From contig JAKAPD010000041.1 in assembly GCA_021812025.1 (NCBI GenBank), positions 1 through 5,601 of the forward strand: a stretch of 5,601 nucleotides of DNA, given 5' to 3'. The notes beneath the pieces were generated by a model. It searched no databases. It had not been told where the DNA came from and saw nothing but the letters and a program-made list of their open reading frames with translations. The translations under genes were made by a program, and so were the position numbers. Origin of the DNA: Microcaldota archaeon (GTDB taxonomy: Archaea > Micrarchaeota > Micrarchaeia > Micrarchaeales > Micrarchaeaceae). Shown piece by piece: positions 1-5,172 of the stretch. The first letter of the stretch is position 1; each line of letters opens with the position of its first letter.

Positions 1-78
1 CGCATAAGACCGAAAGACAGGCTTATTGGCCGCTTTTTCCGGAACCGGTTCCTTTTTCTTCTCCGGGGTCCATTTCAT
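1..78 (-). CDS. Hypothetical protein, N-terminal fragment (runs off left edge)
   Basis: The reverse strand reads ATG at 78 and stays open for 26 codons to the window edge. The visible N-terminus begins MKWTPEKKKEPVPEK and continues with a few less charged residues ending in VFRSYA. It is rich in Lys, Pro and Glu, like a flexible, charged N-terminal tail. A TGA lies immediately upstream in the same frame, so this ATG is the earliest possible start. A strong TATA box about 31 nt upstream puts the expected transcription start 6-8 nt before the ATG, which supports a real gene with a very short leader. I do not recognise the protein, and the visible part is too short to assign a family. It is divergent from trpS. 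Confidence 0.6.
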   Translation of the reverse strand, partial: MKWTPEKKKEPVPEKAANKPVFRSYA

Positions 79-104
79 TCACTACTAATGCTTAGGTTAT
101 CAAT

Positions 105-113
105 CTTTATATA
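105..113 (-). promoter_or_regulatory. TATA box for the leftward gene at 78
   Basis: The reverse strand reads TATATAAAG, close to the archaeal TATA consensus and the strongest such match in the window. Its centre is about 31 nt upstream of the ATG at 78. With the usual archaeal spacing of about 25 nt from TATA to transcription start, the mRNA would begin around 84 and leave a leader of only a few bases. The same AT-rich patch could be read on the plus strand (TTTATATA, 106-113), but that would give trpS a leader of roughly 90 nt, so I prefer the leftward assignment. Confidence 0.6.
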
Positions 114-190
114 CTTATCGAAAATCTTTTTCCGAACTCGCGGATTAACGAAAAGGCACACGAGCGGATCTGCTTTCAGAACACAAAACC

Positions 191-198
191 AATAAAAG
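191..198 (+). promoter_or_regulatory. Probable TATA box of trpS
   Basis: AATAAAAG lies with its centre about 31 nt before the trpS ATG at 226 and is preceded by an A-rich stretch that could serve as a TFB-recognition (BRE-like) element. A start about 25 nt downstream would fall near 219-221 and give a leader of about 5 nt. No usable Shine-Dalgarno sequence lies at a normal distance from the ATG (GGTG at 220-223 is only 2 nt away), which fits leaderless or near-leaderless translation. The match to consensus is moderate. Confidence 0.45.
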
Positions 199-225
199 CC
201 TTGTTTAGCAAAGTAATTCGGTGTT

Positions 226-1341
226 ATGTTGACTAAGATAGAGCTCGACGCATGGAAGGCGACGACTCCAGATACTGAGAACGTAGAGGTTGTGAATAGA
301 TTGATCGATCAATTCGGCCTGTCCCAGATGAAGAAAGAAGAACTCGACAGATATGACCATCATTTCTTCAGGCGAAAGATAATAATAGCGCACAGGGATT
401 TTGGAATAGTGACTGAGAGGATAAAAACCAAGAAGCCGTTCATACAGATGACGGGGGTCGCATGCTCTGGTCCAATGCATATGGGCCACAAGATGTCAAT
501 TGACTTGTTCCTTTTCCTGAAGAAGATGGGCGCGAGAAGCTATCTTGCTGCGGCAGACATAGACGCCTACGTTTCTAGATCCGATAAGACGGTTCCCAGC
601 CTTGAAAAGGCGAAGGAGTATGCCGTTGACAATATAACTGACTGCATTGCGCTCGGGGTCGACCCGAAAGACATATACGCACAAAGCAGAAAGGAGCAGC
701 GGTATTATGAATTCGCGTTCGAGTTGACAAAGAAATTCACTTTCAATACACTTTTCTCCATTTATGGCGAAGACTATGACCCTGGGAAGAACTCCGCGAA
801 CATGCTGCAATATGCAGATATATTGCACCAGCAGCTCAGGGAATTCGGCGGCCCTATGCCTTCCATAACTGGCATCGGCATAGAACAGGACCCGCATGCA
901 AGGGCTGTGCGCGACATAGCTGCAAGGCTTCCATATAACTTTGTAATGCCCTCGTTTATCTATTTCGCATTCCAGCAGGGGCTCCAACAGGGAAAGAAGA
1001 TGAGCTCTTCAGACCCAGCCACGGCCATATTCCTATCGGATACCCCCGAAGAAGCTGCGAAGAAGATACGGAACGCGTTTTCTGGCGGAAGAGATACGCT
1101 TGCAGAGCACAAAAAGCTCGGAGGCATACCAGAAATCGACCGCGCATATCAGATTCTAAAGTACCATCATCCAGACGACAAGTACGTGAACGAGCTTTAT
1201 GACAGATTCAAGAGCGGAGAGATTACCTCTGGAGAATTGAAAGACGAAGCGATAAAATTCATTGGAGAATTCTTAAAGAAGCACAACGAGAAAGCCAAGA
1301 GGGCGAGACCTATCGCTGAAAAAATAGTCCATGGTCGGTAA
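226..1341 (+). CDS. trpS: Tryptophanyl-tRNA synthetase (archaeal/eukaryal type)
   Basis: This cytosolic class I aminoacyl-tRNA synthetase charges tRNA-Trp with tryptophan using ATP. The 371 residues match the usual length of archaeal TrpRS. Visible landmarks are HRDF (56-59); the HIGH-type signature HMGH (85-88) within SGPMHMGHKM; ADIDAYVSR (110-118), resembling the ADxxAY segment of euryarchaeal TrpRS; EQDPHARAVRD (220-230), the family's QDP block; the KMSKS-type loop KKMSSSDP (257-264) followed by AIFLSDTP; and the C-terminal block AFSGGRDTLAEHKKLGG (284-300). The AFSGG and QDP blocks separate it from TyrRS, whose Rossmann fold is similar. The ATG at 226 is chosen because a TATA-like box sits about 31 nt upstream. 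The stop codon abuts the next gene's ATG, so the two are probably co-transcribed. All signature motifs are present, with no sign of truncation. Confidence 0.93.
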   Translation: MLTKIELDAWKATTPDTENVEVVNRLIDQFGLSQMKKEELDRYDHHFFRRKIIIAHRDFGIVTERIKTKKPFIQMTGVACSGPMHMGHKMSIDLFLFLKKMGARSYLAAADIDAYVSRSDKTVPSLEKAKEYAVDNITDCIALGVDPKDIYAQSRKEQRYYEFAFELTKKFTFNTLFSIYGEDYDPGKNSANMLQYADILHQQLREFGGPMPSITGIGIEQDPHARAVRDIAARLPYNFVMPSFIYFAFQQGLQQGKKMSSSDPATAIFLSDTPEEAAKKIRNAFSGGRDTLAEHKKLGGIPEIDRAYQILKYHHPDDKYVNELYDRFKSGEITSGELKDEAIKFIGEFLKKHNEKAKRARPIAEKIVHGR

Positions 1342-2913
1342 ATGCAGGGTGAAGAGGTGCAAGAAGATGTCCAAGAACTTGGAATCAGCACAGCTAAGCG
1401 CGGCGCCCTCTACCTTTTCGGCAAGTTCTCGAGCTCGATAGTAGTGCTAGTGCTTCTCATATTCCTTGCGAGGTACCTGCAGCCGGCCCCGTATGGCCTG
1501 TATAGCATAGCCGTAGCATTCTCAAGCCTGCTGGGGATCGGCGGCGCGTTCGGCATAGGCACCGCATTCAGGAAGATGCTGCCGGAGATGAAAAAGGACG
1601 GGCATGAGAAAATCAACGACGTGATAAGCAGCGGCTATCTTTTTGCGTCATTGATGGGATTGGTCATTGGAATAGTGGGCTATTTGGCAAGCGGTTACAT
1701 CGCAGTAGCAGCCTATGGAAACCCGGCGCTTACGCTCCCCTTGCAGCTTGCATCGATATCGGTTTTCATAGGCGTGCTGTTCAACCTGGCGCTCGCAGTC
1801 CTTGTTGGTCTGTACATGGTAAAGGAAGCGGCGATCAGCAACATAGTGTATTCTCTTGTCAACCTGTTCGCCTCTGTCGGCTTGGTGCTGCTCGGCTATG
1901 GAGTGGCTGGAGCCGTAGCGGGCATGGTGCTGGGGCTGCTTGCCGGCGCGCTGATCGGCATGGTTTACATGGCGCTCCGAAAGGGGCACAGGTTCACAAT
2001 GCCAAAAAGGAATGTATTGAAAGGCCTTACAAAGTTTTCCACGCCGGTTGTCGCTTCACACGTAGCCACGCTGGGAGCCCAGAATTTCGCCGTGTTGTTC
2101 CTGGGCTTATTCGCCACGGCTTCCATAGTTGGGAACTATGGTGCAGCCTTCAAACTAGCAAGGTTCATAGAGCTGAGCATAACCTCTATAACCTTCGTGC
2201 TGCTTCCGGCTTTCTCAGTGGCGCTGTCTGAGAAGAATAGCGCGCATAGGATCGGCAGCATCTACAACAAGAGCCTCTATTACACGGCGCTGCTCCTGTT
2301 CCCTCTCGTGGCCTATATGGCGGCCACTGCAATCCCGTGGATGCACCTGCTCGTATCTTCGCAATACACATTCGCGCCGCAATATTTCGCCTTCATAGTC
2401 GTTGGGATGGCCCTAGGGCTGATAGGTGCCTATGCCGGAACGCTCATAATAGGGGAAGGCGACACCAAAAGGTTCATGAAATACCAGCTCATCGCAGTCG
2501 TTGTGCAGGTTGCGCTGCTGCTTGCGCTTACTCCTGAATTCCTTGCACTTGGTGTGCTGATAGCGCTGTTCGCAGTGACCCCCATAGTGCTTGACGTGAT
2601 ATACATGAAAGCATTGGAAGAGCAGTACAAATTTAAGCACGAGCTAAAGGCATTCCTGATAATCGCAGCAGTATCGGTGATCCTGGGCTTGGTCATGTAT
2701 TATGCGTCTATGCTGCTGAACCAGGGCAGGCTCGCAATAATAGCAGATGCAGTGCTTGCAATACTTGCATTCCCGCCTCTGCTGGCATTGACCAAATCAA
2801 TAAAGAAAGAGAACCTTGAGTTCCTGGGCAGAGTAGGATCGAAAATGAAGCCCGCCAAGCCCATTATTGATTTGGGCGTGAGATACACTGCGTTTTTCAT
2901 GAGAGGCAATTAA
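1342..2913 (+). CDS. Polytopic lipid-linked oligosaccharide flippase (Wzx/MATE-like)
   Basis: This is a 523-residue, strongly hydrophobic membrane protein of the polysaccharide-biosynthesis branch of the MOP exporter superfamily. I count roughly 12-14 membrane segments spread over residues 27-485, with short basic or charged loops between them. The N-terminal region fits the family pattern: a charged tail, a basic start to helix 1 (AKRGALYLFGKF, 18-29), then LARYLQPAPYGLYS (42-55), like the usual LaRyLgpeeyGlys motif, then a Gly-rich helix (64-74). Family members flip polyprenol-linked glycans across the membrane for surface polysaccharide or protein glycosylation, and the same role is inferred here; the substrate cannot be read from the sequence. 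The ATG directly follows the trpS stop with no intergenic base. An in-frame GTG at 1357 is an alternative start with a better upstream Shine-Dalgarno match. No glycosyltransferase genes are visible nearby. Confidence 0.82.
   Translation: MQGEEVQEDVQELGISTAKRGALYLFGKFSSSIVVLVLLIFLARYLQPAPYGLYSIAVAFSSLLGIGGAFGIGTAFRKMLPEMKKDGHEKINDVISSGYLFASLMGLVIGIVGYLASGYIAVAAYGNPALTLPLQLASISVFIGVLFNLALAVLVGLYMVKEAAISNIVYSLVNLFASVGLVLLGYGVAGAVAGMVLGLLAGALIGMVYMALRKGHRFTMPKRNVLKGLTKFSTPVVASHVATLGAQNFAVLFLGLFATASIVGNYGAAFKLARFIELSITSITFVLLPAFSVALSEKNSAHRIGSIYNKSLYYTALLLFPLVAYMAATAIPWMHLLVSSQYTFAPQYFAFIVVGMALGLIGAYAGTLIIGEGDTKRFMKYQLIAVVVQVALLLALTPEFLALGVLIALFAVTPIVLDVIYMKALEEQYKFKHELKAFLIIAAVSVILGLVMYYASMLLNQGRLAIIADAVLAILAFPPLLALTKSIKKENLEFLGRVGSKMKPAKPIIDLGVRYTAFFMRGN
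1347..1352 (+). promoter_or_regulatory. Possible Shine-Dalgarno site for an alternative GTG start of the flippase
   Basis: GGGTGA contains the archaeal core GGTGA, complementary to the 16S rRNA 3' end, and lies 4 nt before the in-frame GTG at 1357. The upstream ATG at 1342 has only weak matches before it (GGTCGGTA). Use of the GTG would shorten the flippase by five residues without touching any membrane segment. The site is short and could be chance. Confidence 0.25.
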
Positions 2914-2919
2914 GAAATA

Positions 2920-2924
2920 TTTTT
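2920..2924 (+). terminator. T-run terminator after the trpS-flippase pair
   Basis: Five consecutive T begin 6 nt after the flippase stop codon. Archaeal RNA polymerase commonly stops at short oligo-T tracts in the non-template strand without needing a hairpin, and I see no hairpin here. The tract overlaps the TATA box of the tRNA gene, so one AT-rich patch may serve both purposes. Five T is near the lower limit, so read-through into the tRNA is possible. Confidence 0.35.
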
Positions 2925-2929
2925 ATAAA
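2922..2929 (+). promoter_or_regulatory. TATA box of tRNA-Thr
   Basis: TTTATAAA is a near-consensus archaeal TATA box. Its centre is about 27 nt before the first base of the mature tRNA at 2953. The usual spacing puts the transcription start at about 2950-2953, so the 5' trailer of the precursor would be only 0-3 nt. This indicates that the tRNA has its own promoter and does not depend on the flippase transcript. Confidence 0.6.
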
Positions 2930-2952
2930 CAGACAACACAATAGTGATTCAT

Positions 2953-3024
2953 GCCCCGGTAGCTCAGTGGTAGAGCGATAGTCTTGTAAACTATAGGTCG
3001 AGGGTTCAATTCCCTCTCGGGGCT
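2953..3024 (+). tRNA. tRNA-Thr (anticodon UGU)
   Basis: This 72-nt sequence folds into a complete cloverleaf. The acceptor stem is GCCCCGG (2953-2959) with TCGGGGC (3017-3023), closing with one G-U pair. The D arm is GCTC/GAGC around AGTGGTA. The anticodon stem ATAGT/ACTAT encloses the loop CTTGTAA, giving anticodon TGT at 2985-2987, which reads ACA (and probably other ACN) threonine codons. The T arm is GAGGG/CCCTC around TTCAATT. The discriminator base is U73 (3024), and G1-C72 and C2-G71 are present, in line with reported archaeal tRNA-Thr identity elements. CCA is not encoded (CAT follows), so it must be added after transcription. No intron is present. Confidence 0.96.
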
Positions 3025-3141
3025 CATGCCCTTTATAGGTTCTTTAGCGCTGTTTCTATCGCTCCCTTTGTCAAGTTTGAGGAAGGCAGCATACATTGGT
3101 CATGCGCGTCTTTGATAATAGCTATATTTTGAGGAGCTCCA

Positions 3142-4362
3142 TTACCGCAGCGCGATTGTTATTTTACGCTTATAGTGTTTCAGCAGCAGTTGCTCTATTA
3201 CGCCCTTCTCCTTTTGCAACTCCTCCTCAAGTTCATTTATTCTCTTAGTGGTTTCGGCCAAGGCCTGCTCATGGGATTCCTTCTTCAATAGCTCCTCCCT
3301 TGTTTCCGCGGCTATGCGATCGAGCGATATTATCTCCTCTCCTATGGCGTGCCGCTCGCTTGAAAGCAGCTCGAGCTTTGATATAAGACCATGTATGTCT
3401 GAACCCTTTATCCTTTCTATGTGTGAAATTGTTTCACCTGGGTTCCTGACGTCTATCTTCTTCTCGCTGATCTTCCTCCCAAAATCCTCAAGCATGCTGT
3501 TGAATTCGTCCAGTTTGCCGGGGCTCGCGAGCGACCTTGTCGGGAATTCTATGATCTCCGACAATTTTGCCTTGCTCGGGAACGCGTGGTCGTAGGCTCT
3601 TGCGGCTTTCCCGAGCGGGAGCAGAAGCGATGCGATCTCCGAAGAGGCGGCATTCTCGCTCTTTTCAATCGATGACAGCTCTTTCTTTTTTTCTGCGATC
3701 TTTATTGAAATCTCGCTCGGGTTTTTCGCCATTTCATCACCGCCGCCTCCAGGCCGCAATGCAGATAGCCTTGTTTTTTCCGCTTCCAGCTCATCGGTTA
3801 TCGCATCAAAGCCATAGATGCGCTCCATGACGCTATCGTATTCACGGGCATCGGCAGCTGCATTTTCCAATTCGTCCCTCAGGCTCTTTACAAGGCTCTC
3901 GAGCCTGGCGGACGCCTGCTTGAAATTCCCAAGATAATTTGGATACGACGCTATCATCACCTTGAAGTGAGTGTTAAGGTTCATAATTTCTGATATAAGC
4001 GCCTCAAGTTCCGAGAGCTCCGAGCTATATTTAGAATATGAGTTTGGCCCTCCGTGCCCGCCGTTTCGGCTAAGCAGCCTTTTCAGCGCGGTTACATAGG
4101 CCCCTTTCTGGCTTTTTGTGTGGCTTGGGTTCCTTAGCCCCGCATATTCGGCATTGGGCTCCACGGAAAGAGCATCGAATTCATCGCATGCGCTTACGTA
4201 ATCCTTCTTTGTGCTTGATATCTCTGATGATATAGATGCGGCCCTCATTGAGAACTTCTCGACCTTCTTGTCGAAGAGCGAATTCACTTTTGCTTTCAGC
4301 TCCGATATACTGACATCTTCAGCCGGGGGCTCTTGCTTCCTAAAGAATGGCAGGCGCATCAT
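3142..4362 (-). CDS. Coiled-coil protein of unknown function
   Basis: This is a 406-residue, highly charged protein that I do not recognise. After a short basic-hydrophobic N-terminus (MMRLPFFRKQ) comes a mostly helical protein rich in Glu, Lys, Ser, Ala and Leu. Heptad-like stretches are seen around residues 110-130, 148-205, 215-245 and most clearly 323-395 (for example RINELEEELQKEKGVIEQLL). Gly-rich breaks at 101-105 (GGHGG) and 205-208 (GGGG) separate the helical blocks. I see one Cys (59), no Trp, no signal peptide, no membrane segment, and no Walker A, Walker B or SMC hinge motif, so an SMC or Rad50 ATPase is not supported even though such coiled coils may score against them. The start is one of two adjacent ATGs (4362 or 4359) behind a TATA-like box. 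It faces tRNA-Thr convergently. A structural or scaffold role is only a guess. Confidence 0.8.
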   Translation of the reverse strand: MMRLPFFRKQEPPAEDVSISELKAKVNSLFDKKVEKFSMRAASISSEISSTKKDYVSACDEFDALSVEPNAEYAGLRNPSHTKSQKGAYVTALKRLLSRNGGHGGPNSYSKYSSELSELEALISEIMNLNTHFKVMIASYPNYLGNFKQASARLESLVKSLRDELENAAADAREYDSVMERIYGFDAITDELEAEKTRLSALRPGGGGDEMAKNPSEISIKIAEKKKELSSIEKSENAASSEIASLLLPLGKAARAYDHAFPSKAKLSEIIEFPTRSLASPGKLDEFNSMLEDFGRKISEKKIDVRNPGETISHIERIKGSDIHGLISKLELLSSERHAIGEEIISLDRIAAETREELLKKESHEQALAETTKRINELEEELQKEKGVIEQLLLKHYKRKITIALR

Positions 4363-4380
4363 AAGAGATGCAGCAGGAAG

Positions 4381-4388
4381 TTATTAAT
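4381..4388 (-). promoter_or_regulatory. TATA-like box of the coiled-coil gene
   Basis: The reverse strand reads ATTAATAA, centred about 23 nt before the ATG at 4362 and about 26 nt before the second ATG at 4359. Transcription would start at or within the ATG-ATG pair, implying a leaderless mRNA and making the second ATG a reasonable start. No Shine-Dalgarno match is seen before either ATG. The box indicates that this gene has its own promoter in the 70-nt gap after the upstream leftward gene. Confidence 0.4.
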
Positions 4389-4432
4389 CGTTTGGGCTTC
4401 CGGCACATCAAAACGCGAATGCCTGGGCGCAG

Positions 4433-5071
4433 CTAGGCAATGCTTTCCTCCGGCTTTCCGGATTCCCTCGCCAGCCGAGCTACCTTATCAATAGGGATGT
4501 TGGTCCTGCAGGATATTTCAGCTTCGCCCAATCCTTGGACGAGCAGGTTCCTAGCCAGTGCCTCGGCGGCTTCGTCAGCTATTGCTTTCTTTATCTCGTA
4601 TTCTTTCTCTAGTCTAATACCTATGTCCCGCAGCATCCTCGCTCTTGCCGCGCTCGCAGCTGCAAGTTCATTGCCCTGTGCCGGTAGAGAACCAGGCATA
4701 TGGGCTTCGGCCGTTACGCTGTTCGGCGCGCTTTTCTCTTTTCTAGCTGCCGATTCTTTCCATGGCGCCGGCTGTTCTCCGCCAGTATAGAACCTTACTA
4801 TGAACGCGACCCTTTTCGCGAATTCTTCTTCTGGTATTCCAAGGACTTCCAATAGTTCTTTTTTGTGCTCCGTTATTTCTTGTATTATCTGGCCTAAAGT
4901 GAGTCCGCCGCTCGATGCTATTTCGGCGTACTTGTCAATGTCCGGGATCGGACTCTTGAGCAGGCGCCTCCTATCTCTGAACTCTTCGGATCTTGCGAAT
5001 TCCCTTCTGAAAGAAGCCGGGTCGGATTCCTCGTTTAGAGGCGTTTTCCTTCTTTGATTGTATCTCGGCAT
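4433..5071 (-). CDS. Hypothetical protein with C-terminal HTH-like segment
   Basis: From the ATG at 5071 this encodes 212 residues. The first 40 are strongly charged (MPRYNQRRKTPLNEE, then REF, RSEEF, RDRRR), consistent with a disordered or nucleic-acid-binding tail. Residues 58-95 look like a helical domain (LTLGQIIQEITEHKKELLEV, then EEEFAKRVAFIVRFY). Residues 96-140 are a Pro/Ala/Ser-rich linker. Residues 150-203 are helical and end in GLGEAEISCRTNIPIDKVARL, which resembles the helix-turn-helix found in many small DNA-binding proteins. The frame can be extended to an ATG at 5143, but the added 24 residues would contain the likely TATA box at 5100-5107, so the shorter start is preferred; GAGGT lies 11 nt upstream of it. 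I do not recognise the family. DNA binding is an inference from the HTH-like pattern alone. Confidence 0.7.
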   Translation of the reverse strand: MPRYNQRRKTPLNEESDPASFRREFARSEEFRDRRRLLKSPIPDIDKYAEIASSGGLTLGQIIQEITEHKKELLEVLGIPEEEFAKRVAFIVRFYTGGEQPAPWKESAARKEKSAPNSVTAEAHMPGSLPAQGNELAAASAARARMLRDIGIRLEKEYEIKKAIADEAAEALARNLLVQGLGEAEISCRTNIPIDKVARLARESGKPEESIA

Positions 5072-5099
5072 AGCAACAGATAACCTCACGTCAAAGTAA

Positions 5100-5107
5100 T
5101 ACTTATA
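5100..5107 (-). promoter_or_regulatory. TATA box of the HTH-like gene
   Basis: The reverse strand reads TATAAGTA, centred about 32 nt before the ATG at 5071. The predicted transcription start is near 5078, leaving a leader of about 7 nt. This location decides between the two possible starts, because a start at 5143 would lie upstream of its own promoter. The divergent gene's TATA-like box is about 40 bp away. Confidence 0.5.
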
Positions 5108-5141
5108 CCTTGCTTTTCGCTTGCCGAGCAGATAAAAAATC

Positions 5142-5149
5142 AATAAATA
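5142..5149 (+). promoter_or_regulatory. TATA-like box of the rightward gene at 5173
   Basis: AATAAATA, inside a longer AT-rich run (5142-5152), is centred about 27 nt before the GTG at 5173. Transcription would start at about 5171-5173, giving a leaderless mRNA. No Shine-Dalgarno sequence is seen before the GTG. The spacing agrees with that of the other promoters in the window. Confidence 0.45.
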
Positions 5150-5172
5150 TTTGAAAATAGTAAGCAGTATTC

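Noticed and set aside
496..987. 163-codon open frame on the minus strand across trpS
   Set aside because: It lies wholly antisense to trpS, whose motifs are unambiguous. Its translation is Cys- and Arg-rich without family features, and it has no promoter of its own.
226..1341. Tyrosyl-tRNA synthetase as an alternative for trpS
   Set aside because: The HMGH and ADIDAY segments resemble both enzymes, but the EQDPHARAVRD and AFSGGRDTLAEHKKLGG blocks belong to TrpRS.
1648..1989. 113-codon minus-strand frame inside the flippase gene
   Set aside because: It is an antisense shadow of a membrane-protein gene. Its His/Gln/Arg-rich translation is what the complement of hydrophobic codons produces.
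2923..3096. 57-codon minus-strand frame from ATG 3096
   Set aside because: Most of it runs antisense through the tRNA-Thr gene and its promoter, which is strong evidence that the open frame is chance.
3026..3115. 29-codon plus-strand hydrophobic peptide starting at ATG just after the tRNA
   Set aside because: It has no promoter separate from the tRNA and no ribosome binding site, and its length is well within chance.
3248..3830. Two overlapping plus-strand frames (3248-3595 and 3567-3830) that look Ser/Leu-rich
   Set aside because: They are antisense to the coiled-coil gene; the complement of Glu/Lys/Ala-rich helical codons gives this composition. They have no TATA box or Shine-Dalgarno site.
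3142..4362. SMC/Rad50/SbcC-like ATPase for the coiled-coil protein
   Set aside because: There is no Walker A (GxxGxGKS/T), signature or Walker B motif and no hinge-like or zinc-hook CxxC. The resemblance is only coiled-coil composition.
4440..5057. Two hydrophobic plus-strand frames (4440-4790 and 4800-5057) resembling small membrane proteins
   Set aside because: They are antisense shadows of the HTH-like gene, whose reading is supported by a promoter, a sensible domain layout and charged composition.
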